Counted from the stretch's first letter, positions 16,707-27,171 are shown. The stretch: DNA of 64,000 bases from Mesorhizobium sp. J8 (GCF_016591715.1 NZ_AP024109.1:3348001-3412000), one strand, 5' to 3'. Notes: a model not told the origin generated them from the letters alone. Made by a program: numbers and translations.

Positions 16707-16714
16707 CGTCACTA

Positions 16715-16815
16715 GAGCATGTCTCCCGAAAGTGGGAACCGGTTTTCGGAGAAAGATCATGCTCCAACAAAGAGTTGGATTGTGAGCGCGATTCAATGAA
16801 ACGCCATCACGATCC
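16715..16815. repeat. RIME-like element, two palindromes
   Basis: Left palindrome 16715-16767 (AGAGCATG ... CATGCTCC, core GAAAGTGGGAACCGGTTTTC), right imperfect palindrome 16778-16815 with GGATTGTGAGCG facing CGCCATCACGATCC. It is the same element as at 12468-12567, sharing even the inner GCGATTCAA of the right half. Confidence 0.82.
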
Positions 16816-16862
16816 AAGCGCTGCGGCGGCAGCTCGCGATCAGCCGCTCTGACCGCGGACGC

Positions 16863-17714
16863 TCAGGCGGACGGAATCGCCACATTGTCGATAAGCCGGG
16901 TAGTGCCGAGCCAGGCCGCTGCGAGCAGGCGGCCGTCATGACCCCGCTGCCAGGGGCCGAGCGTGACGCTCGCGCCGGCGGCGACGTAGTCGACCTTTTG
17001 GAAGCCGGCTGAGACAAGCGCCTTTGCGGCCTCTTCGGTGGCGCCGGCCTCATCCGCTCCGGCTGCGAGCGCCGCCGCCGTACGGCGCAGGACCATGTTG
17101 AGCTTGCGCGCGATCTGGAGCTCGGCCTCGCCGAGATAGGCATTGCGCGACGACATGGCGAGGCCATAGGCGTCGCGCACCGTCGGCGCGCCGATGATCT
17201 CGACCGGCAGGTCGAGATCACGGCAGAGCTGCCTGACGACGCAAAGCTGCTGGTAGTCCTTCTCGCCGAACACGGCGCAATCGGGCGCTGCCTGCAGGAA
17301 CAGCTTGGCCACCACGGTCGCGACGCCGTCGAAGAAACTCGGCCTGAAGTCCGTTTCGAGACCACGGGAGGGGCCGCCGACCGAGATCTTGGTGGCGAAG
17401 CCGGCGGGATACATTTCGCCCAGGCCTGGCGTGAAGGCGAGATGCGCGCCTGCTTCCCGCAACCGGTCGAGGTCGCGCGCCAGCTGGCGCGGGTATTTGT
17501 CGAGATCCTCGGTCGGCGCGAATTGCGTCGGATTGACGAAGATCGAGACGACGCAGCGCTCGGCCCGTTCTAGCGCGATCCTGACCAATGAGATGTGCCC
17601 GTCATGCAGCGCGCCCATCGTCGGCACCATGGCGACCTTCAGGCCGGCTTGCCGCCAGTCCCGGACCTGCGCCCGAAGGGCTGTAACGCTGTCGACAACG
17701 ATTGGCGCGTTCAT
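16863..17714 (-). CDS. panC: Pantothenate synthetase
   Basis: The 283-residue cytosolic enzyme joins pantoate and beta-alanine with ATP to make pantothenate. Diagnostic motifs are [15 protein letters not shown] (the ATP-binding H-x-G-H), F-V-N-P-T-Q-F, and [10 protein letters not shown]. The start codon overlaps the stop of panB by four bases, so the two coenzyme-A pathway genes are coupled. A panD aspartate decarboxylase is not present nearby. Confidence 0.96.
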   Translation of the reverse strand: MNAPIVVDSVTALRAQVRDWRQAGLKVAMVPTMGALHDGHISLVRIALERAERCVVSIFVNPTQFAPTEDLDKYPRQLARDLDRLREAGAHLAFTPGLGEMYPAGFATKISVGGPSRGLETDFRPSFFDGVATVVAKLFLQAAPDCAVFGEKDYQQLCVVRQLCRDLDLPVEIIGAPTVRDAYGLAMSSRNAYLGEAELQIARKLNMVLRRTAAALAAGADEAGATEEAAKALVSAGFQKVDYVAAGASVTLGPWQRGHDGRLLAAAWLGTTRLIDNVAIPSA

Positions 17715-18547
17715 GTGTTGTCCTTGGCGGAGGCCGTCGTGAAGACGTGGTCGGGGCCGGGGAAGGTGCGGCTGCGCACCTCGGCGGCGTAGCGCGCCGC
17801 CGCATCCGCTATCACACCGCGCAAGTCCGCGTATTCCTTGATGAATTTCGGCACCCGGTCGACTGTCATTCCGACCATGTCGTCGACCACCAGAATCTGG
17901 CCATCGCAGTCGCCGCTCGCGCCGATACCGATGGTCGGTATGGAAACGTGGCGAGTAAGTTTGGCCGCCACCGCCTCCACTGTGCCTTCGATGACGACCG
18001 AGAAGGCGCCGGCTCTCTCCACCGCTTCGGCATCGCTGAGCAGGGCAGCGATGTTGTCCTGCGTTCGGCCCTTGATCTTATAGCCGCCGTCCTTCTCCAC
18101 CGATTGCGGCTGCAGGCCGATATGGCCCATGACCGGTATTCCTTCGGCGACGATCGCCGCGATCCGGGAGGCCATGTCGACGCCGCCTTCGAGCTTCACG
18201 GCCTGGCAGCCCGTTTCCTCGACGATGCGCTTCGCCGCCGCCACGGCCCGCGCTGGCGAGGCCTCATAGCTGCCCGCCGGCATGTCGACCACCACGCAGG
18301 CCTTGGCCGAGCCGCGCATGACGGCCTGGCCGTGCGCGATCATCATCTCCAGCGAGGCGCCGAGCGTGGTAGCGTGGCCATGCAGGACCATGGCGACACT
18401 GTCGCCGACCAGCAGCAGGTCGACATGTGGATCGAGCAGGCGGGCGATGGGATAGGTATAGGCGGTGAGGCAGACGATCGGCACATCGCCCTTGCGGCGG
18501 CGAATGTCTTCGGCGCTGATCCGGCTGTCGGTCGGATCCCGGGTCAA
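17711..18547 (-). CDS. panB: 3-methyl-2-oxobutanoate hydroxymethyltransferase
   Basis: The 278-residue enzyme forms ketopantoate from ketoisovalerate and methylene-tetrahydrofolate. It shows the P-I-V-C-L-T-A-Y-T opening, D-L-L-L-V-G-D-S metal site, and [10 protein letters not shown]. The start is TTG at 18547: a perfect GGAGG lies 6 bases upstream and no ATG or GTG begins the family's N-terminus. The TTG start may keep expression low. It is the first gene of the panB-panC unit. Confidence 0.95.
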   Translation of the reverse strand: MTRDPTDSRISAEDIRRRKGDVPIVCLTAYTYPIARLLDPHVDLLLVGDSVAMVLHGHATTLGASLEMMIAHGQAVMRGSAKACVVVDMPAGSYEASPARAVAAAKRIVEETGCQAVKLEGGVDMASRIAAIVAEGIPVMGHIGLQPQSVEKDGGYKIKGRTQDNIAALLSDAEAVERAGAFSVVIEGTVEAVAAKLTRHVSIPTIGIGASGDCDGQILVVDDMVGMTVDRVPKFIKEYADLRGVIADAAARYAAEVRSRTFPGPDHVFTTASAKDNT

Positions 18548-18560
18548 TCGTCACCTCCCT

Positions 18561-18672
18561 GGAGCATGATGCCGAAAAAGTGTGTATCGGTTTTCGGACG
18601 ACATCATGCTCCATCTCTTTGATTTAGAGCCGGATGATTTCGGGTCGATTCGACCTGAAATCATGCGGCTCT
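18561..18672. repeat. Full RIME-like element upstream of panB
   Basis: Left palindrome 18561-18612 has arms GGAGCATGATG and CATCATGCTCC; right palindrome 18626-18672 has arms of about 23 bp beginning AGAGCCG and ending CGGCTCT, with two mismatches. This is the most complete copy in the window and closely follows the published RIME1 arrangement. It lies just upstream of the panB ribosome-binding site, in the gap 18548-18871, which otherwise holds only the promoters of panB and the NDUFA12 gene. Confidence 0.85.
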
Positions 18673-18871
18673 GGGCGCCACCGAAACGGGGCGGGTCGAG
18701 CTTTAGAAAGACAGGCAAGGCTTGGCAAGCCGCGCTGCCGCGAGCGGAGCGGCTGCATCGATTTAACGCACGAAGCATTATGTTCCGGGCGCGGCAAAAC
18801 CCTTGCCTTCGCGGTGGCGTGACGCCATAAGCAGGGGAAAGGCAGGAGCCGCTGCCGCCGCGAGGATCTGG

Positions 18872-19270
18872 ATGAAAACTTTCCTGCTGCAGTTTTTCAC
18901 CTGGTGGAACAGCCAGACACTCGGCACCCGCTTCCACACTTGGCGCTTCGGCAAGAAGGTCGGCGAGGACGAAGCGGGCAACGTCTATTACGAGGGCGGG
19001 GTCGATTCGGAAGGCCGCACCCGCCGTTGGGTGATCTATCGCGACTATTCGGAAGCCTCGAAGATCCCGCCCGGCTGGCATGGCTGGATCCACCACCGCG
19101 TCGACACCGCTCCGGTCAGCGAAAGCTACAAGCCGCGCGAATGGCAGAAGCCGCATCAGGCGAATCCGACCGGAACGCCGTCTGCCTACCGGCCGAAGGG
19201 TTCGATTCTGACCAACCAGCATCGTCCGCAGGTGACCGGCGACTACGACGCCTGGACGCCCGGATCATAA
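18872..19270 (+). CDS. NDUFA12-family complex I accessory subunit
   Basis: The 132-residue protein has T-W-W-N-S-Q-T-L-G-T-R, W-V-I-Y-x-x-x-x-E-A-S-K-I-P-P-G-W-H-G-W and Y-R-P-K-G-S-I, matching the NDUFA12/B17.2 family. In mitochondria and alphaproteobacteria this is a supernumerary subunit of NADH:ubiquinone oxidoreductase on the peripheral arm. Its occurrence is itself an alphaproteobacterial marker. The main nuo operon is not in the window. ATG 18872 precedes the family N-terminus; an upstream in-frame codon at 18803 adds unrelated residues. Confidence 0.92.
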   Translation: MKTFLLQFFTWWNSQTLGTRFHTWRFGKKVGEDEAGNVYYEGGVDSEGRTRRWVIYRDYSEASKIPPGWHGWIHHRVDTAPVSESYKPREWQKPHQANPTGTPSAYRPKGSILTNQHRPQVTGDYDAWTPGS

Positions 19271-19397
19271 TCCGCGTCGAAGACGCCGCTTCGGTCCTTT
19301 ATCGCCACAATTGGCATTTAGCTGCTTGCTGACCGCGCAGCCATGACTAGCCTTGGGCGTTGAGAGAATCACCCGGGCGCAACCACCGGTATTTTGC

Positions 19398-20030
19398 ATG
19401 AGCTCTTCTAAGCAATTCCAGGAAAGGTGCGCAGCGGTTTTCCGTCCGGAATTGCGCTCTTGGATTTCAGGCCAAACTTCAAAGGCGCTGATCGCGGCAG
19501 CGTCTCTTCTGGCTGCCTTCACGGCAGCCTTCGCCGCCGCGCAGGCGCCGGCCGCTGCGCCCGCGGCCGCCGATCGCATCACCAATGCGGTGGCCGAGTT
19601 CGCCGGCATCGACAAGATCACCGGCCGCATCATCACGTTCGACGTCTATATCGACGAGACCGTGCAGTTCGGCGCTTTGCAGGTGACGCCTCGCGTCTGC
19701 TACTCGCGGCCGGATACGGAGCAGCCGAAGACCGATTCCTTCGTCGAGGTCGACGAGATCACGCTCGACCGCAAGATCCGTCGCATCTTCACCGGCTGGA
19801 TGTTTGCCGAAAGCCCCGGCCTCAACGCCGTCGAGCACGCCGTCTATGACGTCTGGCTCAAGGGTTGCAAGCAGAAGTCGGACGTGCCTCCGCCGACCGC
19901 GGCCAAGGCCGACACGGCCAAGCCGAAGGCCCAGGCCGCCAAGCCCAAGGCTTCGGCGCAGCCGGCCAACGCCGCGTCTGAGCCCGCTGACGCGGCGCCG
20001 GAGCCGGACGACACCACCAGCACCAACTGA
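19398..20030 (+). CDS. DUF2155 secreted protein; start uncertain
   Basis: The protein is up to 210 residues. The DUF2155 core is clear: I-T-G-R-I-I-T-F-D-V-Y-I-D-E-T-V-Q-F-G, then V-C-Y-S-R-P and F-T-G-W-M-F-A-E-S-P-G-L-N-A-V-E-H. A low-complexity Ala/Pro/Lys tail ends it. The export signal lies at about residues 27-48, unusually far in, because residues 5-20 are read from a palindromic repeat (19412-19455). A TTG at 19452 would give a normal signal peptide beginning at residue 19, so the true start may be there. DUF2155 genes usually neighbour NDUFA12 and aat in Rhizobiales, as here. Confidence 0.85.
   Translation: MSSSKQFQERCAAVFRPELRSWISGQTSKALIAAASLLAAFTAAFAAAQAPAAAPAAADRITNAVAEFAGIDKITGRIITFDVYIDETVQFGALQVTPRVCYSRPDTEQPKTDSFVEVDEITLDRKIRRIFTGWMFAESPGLNAVEHAVYDVWLKGCKQKSDVPPPTAAKADTAKPKAQAAKPKASAQPANAASEPADAAPEPDDTTSTN
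19412..19455. repeat. Palindromic repeat overlapping the 5' end of the DUF2155 gene
   Basis: Arms GCAATTCC and GGAATTGC enclose GGAAA and TTTCC around GTGCGCAGCGG. Related copies are at 38515-38558 and 56685-56728, and a half copy lies at 28102-28131. Here the repeat overlaps the longest reading of a protein gene instead of lying wholly between genes. Confidence 0.78.
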
Positions 20031-20091
20031 TCTCGGAACCTGCCCGTCCTTGAGCCGTTCCAAATCGGCGACAGGCGAGGAGAATTCCGCG

Positions 20092-20475
20092 ATGACCACC
20101 AAGAAGCCGATCACCGCCAACAAGCAGGAGCTTCTCGATATAGAGAAGGGCTTCTGGTCGGGCGATTCCGCCTACTATGAAGCCAATGCCGACGTGGAGT
20201 GCCTGGTGGCGTTCCCCCAGATGGCACAGGCGATGACCAACGCCGATCTCGCCAAAACCGTCACCAAGCCTAACAGATGGCGCAACCTCGAAATCAAGTT
20301 GAAAGGCATGGTCGAGCCCGGCAGCGATATCGTCATGCTCACTTACGAGGCCCGGGCCACGCGAGAAAATGGCGAGCCCTATGCGGCGCTCGTCAGCACC
20401 GGCTATGTCCATCGCGCCGACGGTTGGAAGATGATGTTCCATGCGCAGACGCCGATCGAGGCAGCACAGGACTGA
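20092..20475 (+). CDS. NTF2-like (SnoaL/DUF4440-type) protein
   Basis: The 127-residue small alpha+beta barrel protein has L-L-D-I-E-K-G-F-W-S-G-D near the start, a central Y-Y-E-A-N-A, and M-L-T-Y-E-A-R-A-T-R followed by S-T-G-Y-V-H-R-A-D-G-W-K-M-M-F-H, the usual close of NTF2-like domains. No catalytic residues can be assigned. ATG 20092 follows GAGGAG by about ten bases. It faces the aat gene convergently with only 8 bases between stops. Confidence 0.78.
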   Translation: MTTKKPITANKQELLDIEKGFWSGDSAYYEANADVECLVAFPQMAQAMTNADLAKTVTKPNRWRNLEIKLKGMVEPGSDIVMLTYEARATRENGEPYAALVSTGYVHRADGWKMMFHAQTPIEAAQD

Positions 20476-20483
20476 TCCTCTCC

Positions 20484-21101
20484 TCAAGGATAAAAGACAG
20501 CATCGCCCTTCAGCGCCTCGGCGAGCATTTTCTCGTACTGGCCGCGCGGCACGTCGACAGCGCCGAAGCGCTTGAGGTGCTCGGTCGTGAACTGCGTGTC
20601 GAGCAACGCGAAGCCGCGCGCCTTCAGCCGTTCGACGAGATAGTAAAGGCAGGTTTTCGAGGCGTCGGTTTCCCTGGCGAACATGCTTTCGCCGAAGAAC
20701 ACGCGTCCGAGCGAGACACCGTAGAGGCCGCCGACCAGCCGGTCCGCGCGCCACGCCTCGACCGAATGGCAATGCCCTAGCCGAAAGAGCTCGACATAGG
20801 CTTCACGGATCGGCGCGTTGATCCAGGTCGAGCGGCGCTCCTCGCGCTTTTCGGCGCAGCCGTCGATCGTCGCCTCGAAATCGAAATCGTAGCGGATCTC
20901 GAACGGATGCTTGCGGATCGTCTTCTTGAGGCTGCGCGGCGTATGGAACCCATCCAGCGGAATGATGCCGCGCGTTTCCGGCCGCACCCAGAACACTTCC
21001 GGGTCGTTGGCGCTTTCGGCCATCGGAAAGACGCCGGAGGCATAAGCCCGAAGCAGCAGGTCGGTCGGAATGCGATAGCCTGGCGCGTAGGGGCGGGTCA
21101 T
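20484..21101 (-). CDS. aat: Leucyl/phenylalanyl-tRNA--protein transferase
   Basis: The 205-residue cytosolic enzyme of the N-end rule pathway adds Leu or Phe to proteins with N-terminal Arg or Lys, marking them for ClpAP. Diagnostic parts are [41 protein letters not shown] and L-L-D-T-Q-F. It starts 12 bases after accC on the same strand, last in the aroQ-accB-accC-aat run. Confidence 0.95.
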   Translation of the reverse strand: MTRPYAPGYRIPTDLLLRAYASGVFPMAESANDPEVFWVRPETRGIIPLDGFHTPRSLKKTIRKHPFEIRYDFDFEATIDGCAEKREERRSTWINAPIREAYVELFRLGHCHSVEAWRADRLVGGLYGVSLGRVFFGESMFARETDASKTCLYYLVERLKARGFALLDTQFTTEHLKRFGAVDVPRGQYEKMLAEALKGDAVFYP

Positions 21102-21113
21102 CGCATCCCCGTG

Positions 21114-22457
21114 TTATTCACCTTTGGCCAGGTATTTTTCCAGCCAGTGGATGTCGTAATCGCCATTGGCGATGTCGGGGTTGCCGACAAGGTCGCGGAA
21201 CAACGGCAGCGTCGTTTTGATGCCGTCGACGACGAACTCGTCGAGCGCGCGGCGCAGCCGCATCATGCATTCGACGCGATTGCGGCCATGCACGATCAGC
21301 TTGCCGATCAGGCTGTCATAGTAGGGCGGGATTTTGTAGCCGGAATAGACGCCGGAATCGACGCGGATGCCGAGGCCGCCCGGCGTATGGAAATGCGTGA
21401 TCGTGCCGGGCGAGGGCGTGAAGGTTCGCGGGTCCTCGGCATTGATGCGGCACTCGATGGCGTGGCCGGTGAACTTGATGTCTTCCTGCCTGACCGAAAG
21501 CCCGCCCCCGGAAGCGACGCGGATCTGCTCGTGCACGAGGTCGATGCCGGTGATCGCCTCGGTCACCGGGTGCTCGACCTGCAGGCGCGTGTTCATCTCG
21601 ATGAAATAGAACTCGCCATTCTCATAGAGGAATTCGATCGTGCCGGCGCCGGAATAGCCGAGATCGGCGATCGCCTTGGCGCATATGTCGCCGATGCGCG
21701 AACGTTCCTCGGCATTGAGCGCCGGCGAATTGGCTTCCTCCCAGACCTTCTGGTGGCGCCGCTGCAGCGAGCAGTCGCGCTCGCCGAAATGCACGCCGCG
21801 GCCGGCGCCGTCGCCAAACACCTGCACCTCGATATGGCGCGGCTTCTCCAGATATTTCTCGATGTACACGGCATCGTCGCCGAAGGCCGCTCCGGCTTCC
21901 GACTTGGCTGTCTGCAGCGCGACTTCGAGGTCCGCTTCGGTATGCGCCACCTTCATGCCACGGCCGCCGCCGCCGGCGGAGGCCTTGATGATCACCGGGT
22001 AGCCGATCTCGGCGGCGACGCGCTTGGCTTCCTTGTCGTCGCTGATCGCCCCGTCGGATCCGGGCACGACGGGGATGCCGAGACGCTTTGCCGTGCGCTT
22101 GGCCTCGATCTTGTCGCCCATGATGCGGATATGGTCGCCCGACGGGCCGATGAAGGTGATGTTGTGGGCCGCCAGGATATCGGCGAACTTGGCGTTCTCC
22201 GAAAGGAAGCCATAGCCCGGATGCACGGCGTCGGCGCCGGTGATCTCGCAGGCGGCGACGATCTGGTGGATATTGAGATAGCTTTCGCGCGAGGGCGGCG
22301 GGCCGATGCAGACGCTCTCGTCGGCAAGCCGCACATGCATGGCGTCGGAATCCGCGGTCGAATGGACCACCACCGTCTGAATACCGAGCTCCTTGCAGGC
22401 GCGCAGCACCCGGAGCGCGATTTCGCCGCGATTGGCGATGAGGATCTTTTGGAACAT
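21114..22457 (-). CDS. accC: Biotin carboxylase, acetyl-CoA carboxylase subunit
   Basis: A 447-residue ATP-grasp enzyme that carboxylates biotin on AccB for fatty-acid synthesis. Visible parts: N-terminal [13 protein letters not shown], the glycine-rich ATP loop [23 protein letters not shown], and [10 protein letters not shown]. The length is typical. It starts 13 bases after accB, and the carboxyltransferase genes accA and accD lie elsewhere. Confidence 0.97.
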   Translation of the reverse strand: MFQKILIANRGEIALRVLRACKELGIQTVVVHSTADSDAMHVRLADESVCIGPPPSRESYLNIHQIVAACEITGADAVHPGYGFLSENAKFADILAAHNITFIGPSGDHIRIMGDKIEAKRTAKRLGIPVVPGSDGAISDDKEAKRVAAEIGYPVIIKASAGGGGRGMKVAHTEADLEVALQTAKSEAGAAFGDDAVYIEKYLEKPRHIEVQVFGDGAGRGVHFGERDCSLQRRHQKVWEEANSPALNAEERSRIGDICAKAIADLGYSGAGTIEFLYENGEFYFIEMNTRLQVEHPVTEAITGIDLVHEQIRVASGGGLSVRQEDIKFTGHAIECRINAEDPRTFTPSPGTITHFHTPGGLGIRVDSGVYSGYKIPPYYDSLIGKLIVHGRNRVECMMRLRRALDEFVVDGIKTTLPLFRDLVGNPDIANGDYDIHWLEKYLAKGE

Positions 22458-22470
22458 CTCTTGGCTGTTC

Positions 22471-22938
22471 CTACTCGAGGACCACCAGAGGCATCCCGTA
22501 CTCGACCGGCTGGGCGTCCTCGATGAGGATCGCCGTCACCGTGCCGGCGCGCGGCGAGGGGATCTGGTTCATCGTCTTCATCGCTTCGATGATGAGCAGG
22601 GTCTGGCCTTCCTTTACCTTCTGGCCGATCTCGACGAATGGCTTGGCGTCGGGCGAGGGGGCCAGATAGGCAGTGCCAACCATCGGCGAGGGCACGGCGT
22701 TCTTCGACGGATCGGCAGGGGCCGCAGGGGCGGCCACGGCGGGCTGAGCCGCTGGAGCCGGAGCCGCGGTGATCGCCGGCATCGGCGCCGCTACCGCGTG
22801 GACGGCCTGCGACTGGCGCGATACGCGCACCTTGAGGTCGCCGAGCTCCACCTCGATCTCGGTCAGATTGGTGTCGTTCAGAATGCCCGCCAGGTCGCGG
22901 ATCAGTTGCTGGTCAACACCGGTCTTTTTTATCGACAT
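22471..22938 (-). CDS. accB: Biotin carboxyl carrier protein of acetyl-CoA carboxylase
   Basis: The 155-residue carrier has a C-terminal biotinyl domain with I-E-A-M-K-T-M-N, the lysine (residue 121) being the biotin attachment site, and the protruding-thumb region S-P-M-V-G-T-A-Y. An Ala/Pro-rich linker (about residues 45-75) joins it to the N-terminal dimerisation part. ATG 22938 (M-S-I-K-K-T-G) is the family start; the in-frame codon ten residues earlier is unlikely. It sits between aroQ and accC. Confidence 0.96.
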   Translation of the reverse strand: MSIKKTGVDQQLIRDLAGILNDTNLTEIEVELGDLKVRVSRQSQAVHAVAAPMPAITAAPAPAAQPAVAAPAAPADPSKNAVPSPMVGTAYLAPSPDAKPFVEIGQKVKEGQTLLIIEAMKTMNQIPSPRAGTVTAILIEDAQPVEYGMPLVVLE

Positions 22939-22964
22939 TTTCGAGCCTTCTGTTTGGGGGCCGG

Positions 22965-23399
22965 TCACAGGCGTGCCGCCAGTGCCTGCAGCGCGAGCGT
23001 GTAGCCGAGCGGCCCGAACCCGCAGATCATGCCGACAGCGACCGGCGCGACCATGGAGACGTGGCGGAAGGGCTCCCGCGCGTGGATGTTGGAAAGATGG
23101 ACTTCCGCGACGGGCAGCGGCGCAACAGAGCGGATGGCGTCGTGGATGGCAATCGAGGTGTGGCTGTAGGCGCCGGGATTGATGACGATTCCGGAAGCCT
23201 TGTCGCCGGCTTCCTGGATCCAGTCGACCAGATCGCCCTCATGGTTGGACTGGCGAAAATCGATCTCGAGTCCGAGCGCGGCGGCTGCCGTCTTGCAGTC
23301 CTCCTCGATGGCTGCAAGCGTCTTGCCGCCATAAATTCCCGGCTCGCGTTTGCCGAGCGCATTGAGATTGGGACCGTTGAGGACGAAAATCGTTTTCAA
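22965..23399 (-). CDS. aroQ: Type II 3-dehydroquinate dehydratase
   Basis: The 144-residue shikimate-pathway enzyme makes 3-dehydroshikimate. It shows [19 protein letters not shown] with the catalytic tyrosine, [10 protein letters not shown] and [17 protein letters not shown]. It is first in the tight aroQ-accB-accC-aat run, an arrangement I know from Rhizobiales. Confidence 0.96.
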   Translation of the reverse strand: MKTIFVLNGPNLNALGKREPGIYGGKTLAAIEEDCKTAAAALGLEIDFRQSNHEGDLVDWIQEAGDKASGIVINPGAYSHTSIAIHDAIRSVAPLPVAEVHLSNIHAREPFRHVSMVAPVAVGMICGFGPLGYTLALQALAARL

Positions 23400-23530
23400 T
23401 ATGGCGACCTTGTTCCACGCCGGCCCCGAGCCGGCGCACTGGCCTCTATAATGGGCATAGCCGCCCGCGAAAAGAGCGCAAGTGCGTTCTTGCGCTGTCC
23501 ACAGCGGCCGGCTTCTGCATCCGCAAGCGC

Positions 23531-24358
23531 TTACAGCGCGCTCTTGGCCTGTTCGATCTTTTCCGCCAGAACCTGCTGGCCGAGCGCTCCGAAGATCACC
23601 TCGTTGCCGACCACGTAGGACGGCGTGCCGGTGATCGACAATTTCGTCGCGAGGTCATAGGTGCGCGAAAGCGTTTCGGTGATGCGCGGGTCCTTCATCT
23701 TCTCGCGCAGCGCCGCCTCGTCTGCGCCAAGGGACAGCGCCACCTTGATGGCTGTCGCTTCGGTGGCGCGGCCCTGGCCGCCGAGCAGCGCGGTGTGGAA
23801 TTCGCCGTACTTCTCCGGATGCATCAGGTGGAACGCCATGGAGACGACGCTGGCCTTCTGCGAATCCGGGCTGAGGATCGGGAATTCCTTGAGCACGAAA
23901 CGCAGGTCCGGGTCGGACTTGGTCAGCGCCTGCATGTCCTCGATGGCGCGTTTGCAGAAGCCGCAATTGTAATCGTAGAACTCGACGATCGTGACCTTGC
24001 CCTTCGGGTTGCCGACGACGCCGTCGAAGGTGGAGTTGAAGATTTCATCCTTGGAATTCTTGATGACGCCGAGCGCTGCAAGTCGCTGCTCCTCTTTCTG
24101 CTTGGCCTCGAGCGCGTCCTGCACCTCGAGCAGGACCTCCGGGTTCTTCAAGAGATAGTCGCGAATGATGCCCTCGACCTCCTTGCGATCGATCTTGGTA
24201 TCGGCGGAGGCCTTTGTATCGATGGAGGACGTGACCTGCGCCATTTGCGCGGTGTCGGCCTTCGCGGTCTGGGGATTGCCCGCGACGAAGCCGAAGGCCA
24301 GCATGCCGAGCGCTATCGCCAGACCGCCAGCACTGCCAAGCAGGATTGCCTTGTTCAT
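23531..24358 (-). CDS. DsbA-family thiol:disulfide oxidoreductase
   Basis: The 275-residue periplasmic protein begins with a hydrophobic segment at residues 5-27 that is a signal peptide or anchor. A charged helical region (about 45-100) precedes the thioredoxin-like domain with the active site [10 protein letters not shown] (Cys132, Cys135) and the cis-proline loop [10 protein letters not shown]. The N-terminal extension resembles the ScsC/Com1 branch rather than classical DsbA, so it could be an oxidase or isomerase. It lies between the M48 protease gene and aroQ on the same strand. Confidence 0.9.
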   Translation of the reverse strand: MNKAILLGSAGGLAIALGMLAFGFVAGNPQTAKADTAQMAQVTSSIDTKASADTKIDRKEVEGIIRDYLLKNPEVLLEVQDALEAKQKEEQRLAALGVIKNSKDEIFNSTFDGVVGNPKGKVTIVEFYDYNCGFCKRAIEDMQALTKSDPDLRFVLKEFPILSPDSQKASVVSMAFHLMHPEKYGEFHTALLGGQGRATEATAIKVALSLGADEAALREKMKDPRITETLSRTYDLATKLSITGTPSYVVGNEVIFGALGQQVLAEKIEQAKSAL

Positions 24359-24419
24359 GATTGTCGATCCTTCTTGCCTATCCTGGTGCGCCTTTGGTCG
24401 CGGCCAACGCCCGGGAGGT

Positions 24420-25832
24420 TCATTTGAGTTTGTTCGATGGCGTGTAGTTTATAATATCCTGAGCGCGGACCCACCGGGGTTCGCCGCGCTTCAATTTCTG
24501 TTGAGCGCGCATGGCGAAGATCTTCGCGTTCTTGTAGTCGCCCGAATAGTAATGGCCCTCGGCGGTGGCGAGATCCGCGGCCGGAACGTCGCCGAGTTCG
24601 CCATAGGCCTGCGCCAGAAAGCGATAGGCGTCGGCATTTTCCTTGTCCCGTGCGATCCCATTGTTGAGCTGGGTCACCGCCTTCTGGATCGAATCAGGCG
24701 TTCCCACCGCCATCAGCGCCTGACCGAGCGACCCCAACAGCAGGCCGGAGTGCGCCGGATCGAGGCTCACCGCCTTGGCATAGGCGTCCGCCGCATCCTT
24801 CGGCTTGTTGATCTTCATCAGGATGTCGCCGCGCAACTCCTGGAAATACGGGTTCTTCGGCTGTTCCTTGATCAGTGCCGCCGTCTTGGTCAGAGCCGCG
24901 CCCGGATTGCCGTAGAGATAGGTCTGCTGCGCGTCGCCGTAGCGCGAGGCGAGGCTGGCCGGGTTCTTGCGCATCAGCCGAGCGACGGCTGCCTGGCCCT
25001 GCATGTAAGCGGCGATCTTGATGCGCATCATATCGTGCCGCTGCTGCAGGGCCGGCGGGTCGGCAACATTGACAAAGGGGCTCTGCTTGACGAGCACTTC
25101 GAGGTTGGCAATGCGCTCCTGCGGCATCGGGTGGCTGATCCGGTAGGGGTCGACCTGGGTGCCGGACAGCGACAGCGCGCTCTGGAAGCGGCCGAAGGTC
25201 TTCAGCATGCCCATGCCGGATTGGCCGGTAGCGTTGAGATAGGTGATCGCCGAACGGTCAGCGGTGATTTCTTCGGTGCGCTGATAGGCAAGAATCGAGC
25301 GCTGCGCCACCTCGCCGCCGCCGGCGGCGACGCCCATGCCGGCGCCTGCAAGGCCGCGGCTGTTGGTGGTGGCGCCGGCAACCATGGCGCCGGCGCCGAG
25401 GAGCGTGGCGATGATGGCCATGGTCTTGGCGCGGTCGAGCTGGTCGCGCAATTTCTGCTGGTGGCCGCCGGCGATATGGCCGGCCTCGTGCGCGATGACG
25501 CCGATGATCTCGTTCGGCGTCTCGGCGGTCACCAGCGCGCCGGTGTTGATGAACAGCCGCCGCCCGGTGACGAAGGCGTTGAAGCTCTGGTCGTTGACGA
25601 GCACGATGTCGATGCCGTCATTGGCGAGCCCCGCCGCCTTGAAGATCGGCCGGGCATAGTCGCGCACCAGCGCCTCGATCTCTGCGTCGCGCACCACCGG
25701 CACGCCTTGCGCGAAGGCGCTGACCGAGCTCGACACGGCAACGGCGGCGGCAAGCATCAGTGTCGCGAAACCGCGCGCGGTGCGGCTGAGAGAGGTCGAT
25801 TTGCCAATCGATGGTCGGGGTCGGCTCAACAT
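24420..25832 (-). CDS. M48 metalloprotease with TPR domain (BepA/YfgC-like)
   Basis: The protein is about 470 residues. A signal segment (about residues 18-40) is followed by a zinc protease domain with H-E-A-G-H at residues 115-119 and a downstream glutamate ligand in E-E-I-T-A-D-R. The C-terminal half consists of TPR helices (A-D-A-Y-A-K-A-V-S-L-D-P-A-H and similar). BepA of E. coli works on outer-membrane protein and LPS assembly; this is a fair model. ATG 25832 was chosen to place the signal near the start, but it lacks a clear ribosome-binding site; a GTG at 25907 is the alternative. Confidence 0.88.
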   Translation of the reverse strand: MLSRPRPSIGKSTSLSRTARGFATLMLAAAVAVSSSVSAFAQGVPVVRDAEIEALVRDYARPIFKAAGLANDGIDIVLVNDQSFNAFVTGRRLFINTGALVTAETPNEIIGVIAHEAGHIAGGHQQKLRDQLDRAKTMAIIATLLGAGAMVAGATTNSRGLAGAGMGVAAGGGEVAQRSILAYQRTEEITADRSAITYLNATGQSGMGMLKTFGRFQSALSLSGTQVDPYRISHPMPQERIANLEVLVKQSPFVNVADPPALQQRHDMMRIKIAAYMQGQAAVARLMRKNPASLASRYGDAQQTYLYGNPGAALTKTAALIKEQPKNPYFQELRGDILMKINKPKDAADAYAKAVSLDPAHSGLLLGSLGQALMAVGTPDSIQKAVTQLNNGIARDKENADAYRFLAQAYGELGDVPAADLATAEGHYYSGDYKNAKIFAMRAQQKLKRGEPRWVRAQDIINYTPSNKLK

Positions 25833-26017
25833 AGGTCCACTGGTAGACGAGCGGGCGAAGGATGAAAAGTCGGCGCCGGCAACTTCCTGCGCGCTTGTGA
25901 TCCCCACATCAATCGGGCATTTGTGCGGCGCTGTCTCTTTAACTAGGGCAGTTCAAGGGCAAGTCTGCGCTGCTGGCGCACGGAATTCACCGAAATAGAG
26001 CAGTTGGAAGAGGTCAA

Positions 26018-27166
26018 ATGGTCGTTTCGCATTCGCGTCGCGGAGAAGTCGAGCCATTCCACGCGATGGACATCCTGGCCGAAGCCAACCGGCTGAAGGC
26101 CACCGGAGTGCCCGTGGTGTCGATGGCCGTCGGCCAGCCGTCGGACCCCGCGCCGCTGGGCGTCCGCGACGCGGCGGCCGCGGCGCTCAGCCACGGCCGC
26201 ATCGGCTACACCGACGCATTGGGCCTGGCCGACTTGCGCAAGGCGATCGCCGCGCATTATGGCGAGCACTACGGGATCGACATCGCGCCATCGCGCATAG
26301 CCGTCACGACCGGTTCGTCGGCCGCCTTCAACCTCGCTTTCCTGGCCATGTTCGATCCGGGCGACCGCGTCGCCATCGCCGCGCCCGGCTATCCGGCCTA
26401 CCGCAACATCATGGCCGCGCTCGGCATCGAGATCGTCGAGATCGAGCTCGGCACGGACGCGTATCTGCACGCCGAGCATCTGAAGGCCGCGCATCGCGAG
26501 AAGCCGCTCAAGGGCGTGCTGTTCGCCAGTCCCGCCAATCCGACCGGCGCGGTGATTCCCGCGCAGGAACTTGCCGCACTGGTGAAGACGGCTGAGGAGC
26601 TCGGCATCGCCGTGATCTCGGACGAGATCTATCACCGGCTGGCCTACGCGGCGCCGGACGTCACCGCGCTGGCGCATGGCGCCGGCGTGACCGTGATCAA
26701 CTCCTTCTCTAAATACTATTGCATGACCGGCTGGCGCATCGGCTGGATGGTGTTGCCGGAAGAACTGGTGCGGCCAGTCGAGCGCGTCGCGCAGAGCCTC
26801 TACATCTCGCCGCCGGAACTGTCGCAGATCGCAGCGATCGAGGCCTTCAAGGCGACGGAGGAGCTCGAAAAGGTGAAGGCGCGCTATGCCTGGAACCGCG
26901 ACCTTCTGATGAAGCGACTGCCGGAGCTCGGCTTCGCGCTGGCAGCACCCATGGACGGCGCTTTCTACGCCTTCTGCGATGTAACCCGCCACACCAATGA
27001 CAGCATGGCCTTTGCCCGAAAGATGCTGGCCGAGGCGCATGTCGCTGCGACGCCCGGCCGCGATTTCGACCCGCTGCAGGGCCACCGCACCATGCGCTTT
27101 TCCTATGCCGGCAGCCATGACGACATGGTCGAGGCGCTGGCGCGCATCGAACGCTGGCTGAAATAG
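26018..27166 (+). CDS. PLP-dependent class I/II aminotransferase
   Basis: The 382-residue fold-type I enzyme has S-M-A-V-G-Q-P near the N-terminus, [10 protein letters not shown], the [10 protein letters not shown] substrate loop and [15 protein letters not shown], where the lysine carries PLP. This is the aspartate/aromatic aminotransferase superfamily; the amino donor cannot be fixed from sequence. The GGAAGAGG ribosome-binding site precedes ATG 26018. It is divergent from the M48 gene and lies 5 bases before glsA, suggesting a shared role in amino-acid or glutamate turnover. Confidence 0.9.
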   Translation: MVVSHSRRGEVEPFHAMDILAEANRLKATGVPVVSMAVGQPSDPAPLGVRDAAAAALSHGRIGYTDALGLADLRKAIAAHYGEHYGIDIAPSRIAVTTGSSAAFNLAFLAMFDPGDRVAIAAPGYPAYRNIMAALGIEIVEIELGTDAYLHAEHLKAAHREKPLKGVLFASPANPTGAVIPAQELAALVKTAEELGIAVISDEIYHRLAYAAPDVTALAHGAGVTVINSFSKYYCMTGWRIGWMVLPEELVRPVERVAQSLYISPPELSQIAAIEAFKATEELEKVKARYAWNRDLLMKRLPELGFALAAPMDGAFYAFCDVTRHTNDSMAFARKMLAEAHVAATPGRDFDPLQGHRTMRFSYAGSHDDMVEALARIERWLK

Positions 27167-27171
27167 AAGCC

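Noticed and set aside
20907-22526. Long plus-strand frame antisense to accC and aat
   Set aside because: It mirrors accC codons, with no recognisable motif and no ribosome-binding site.
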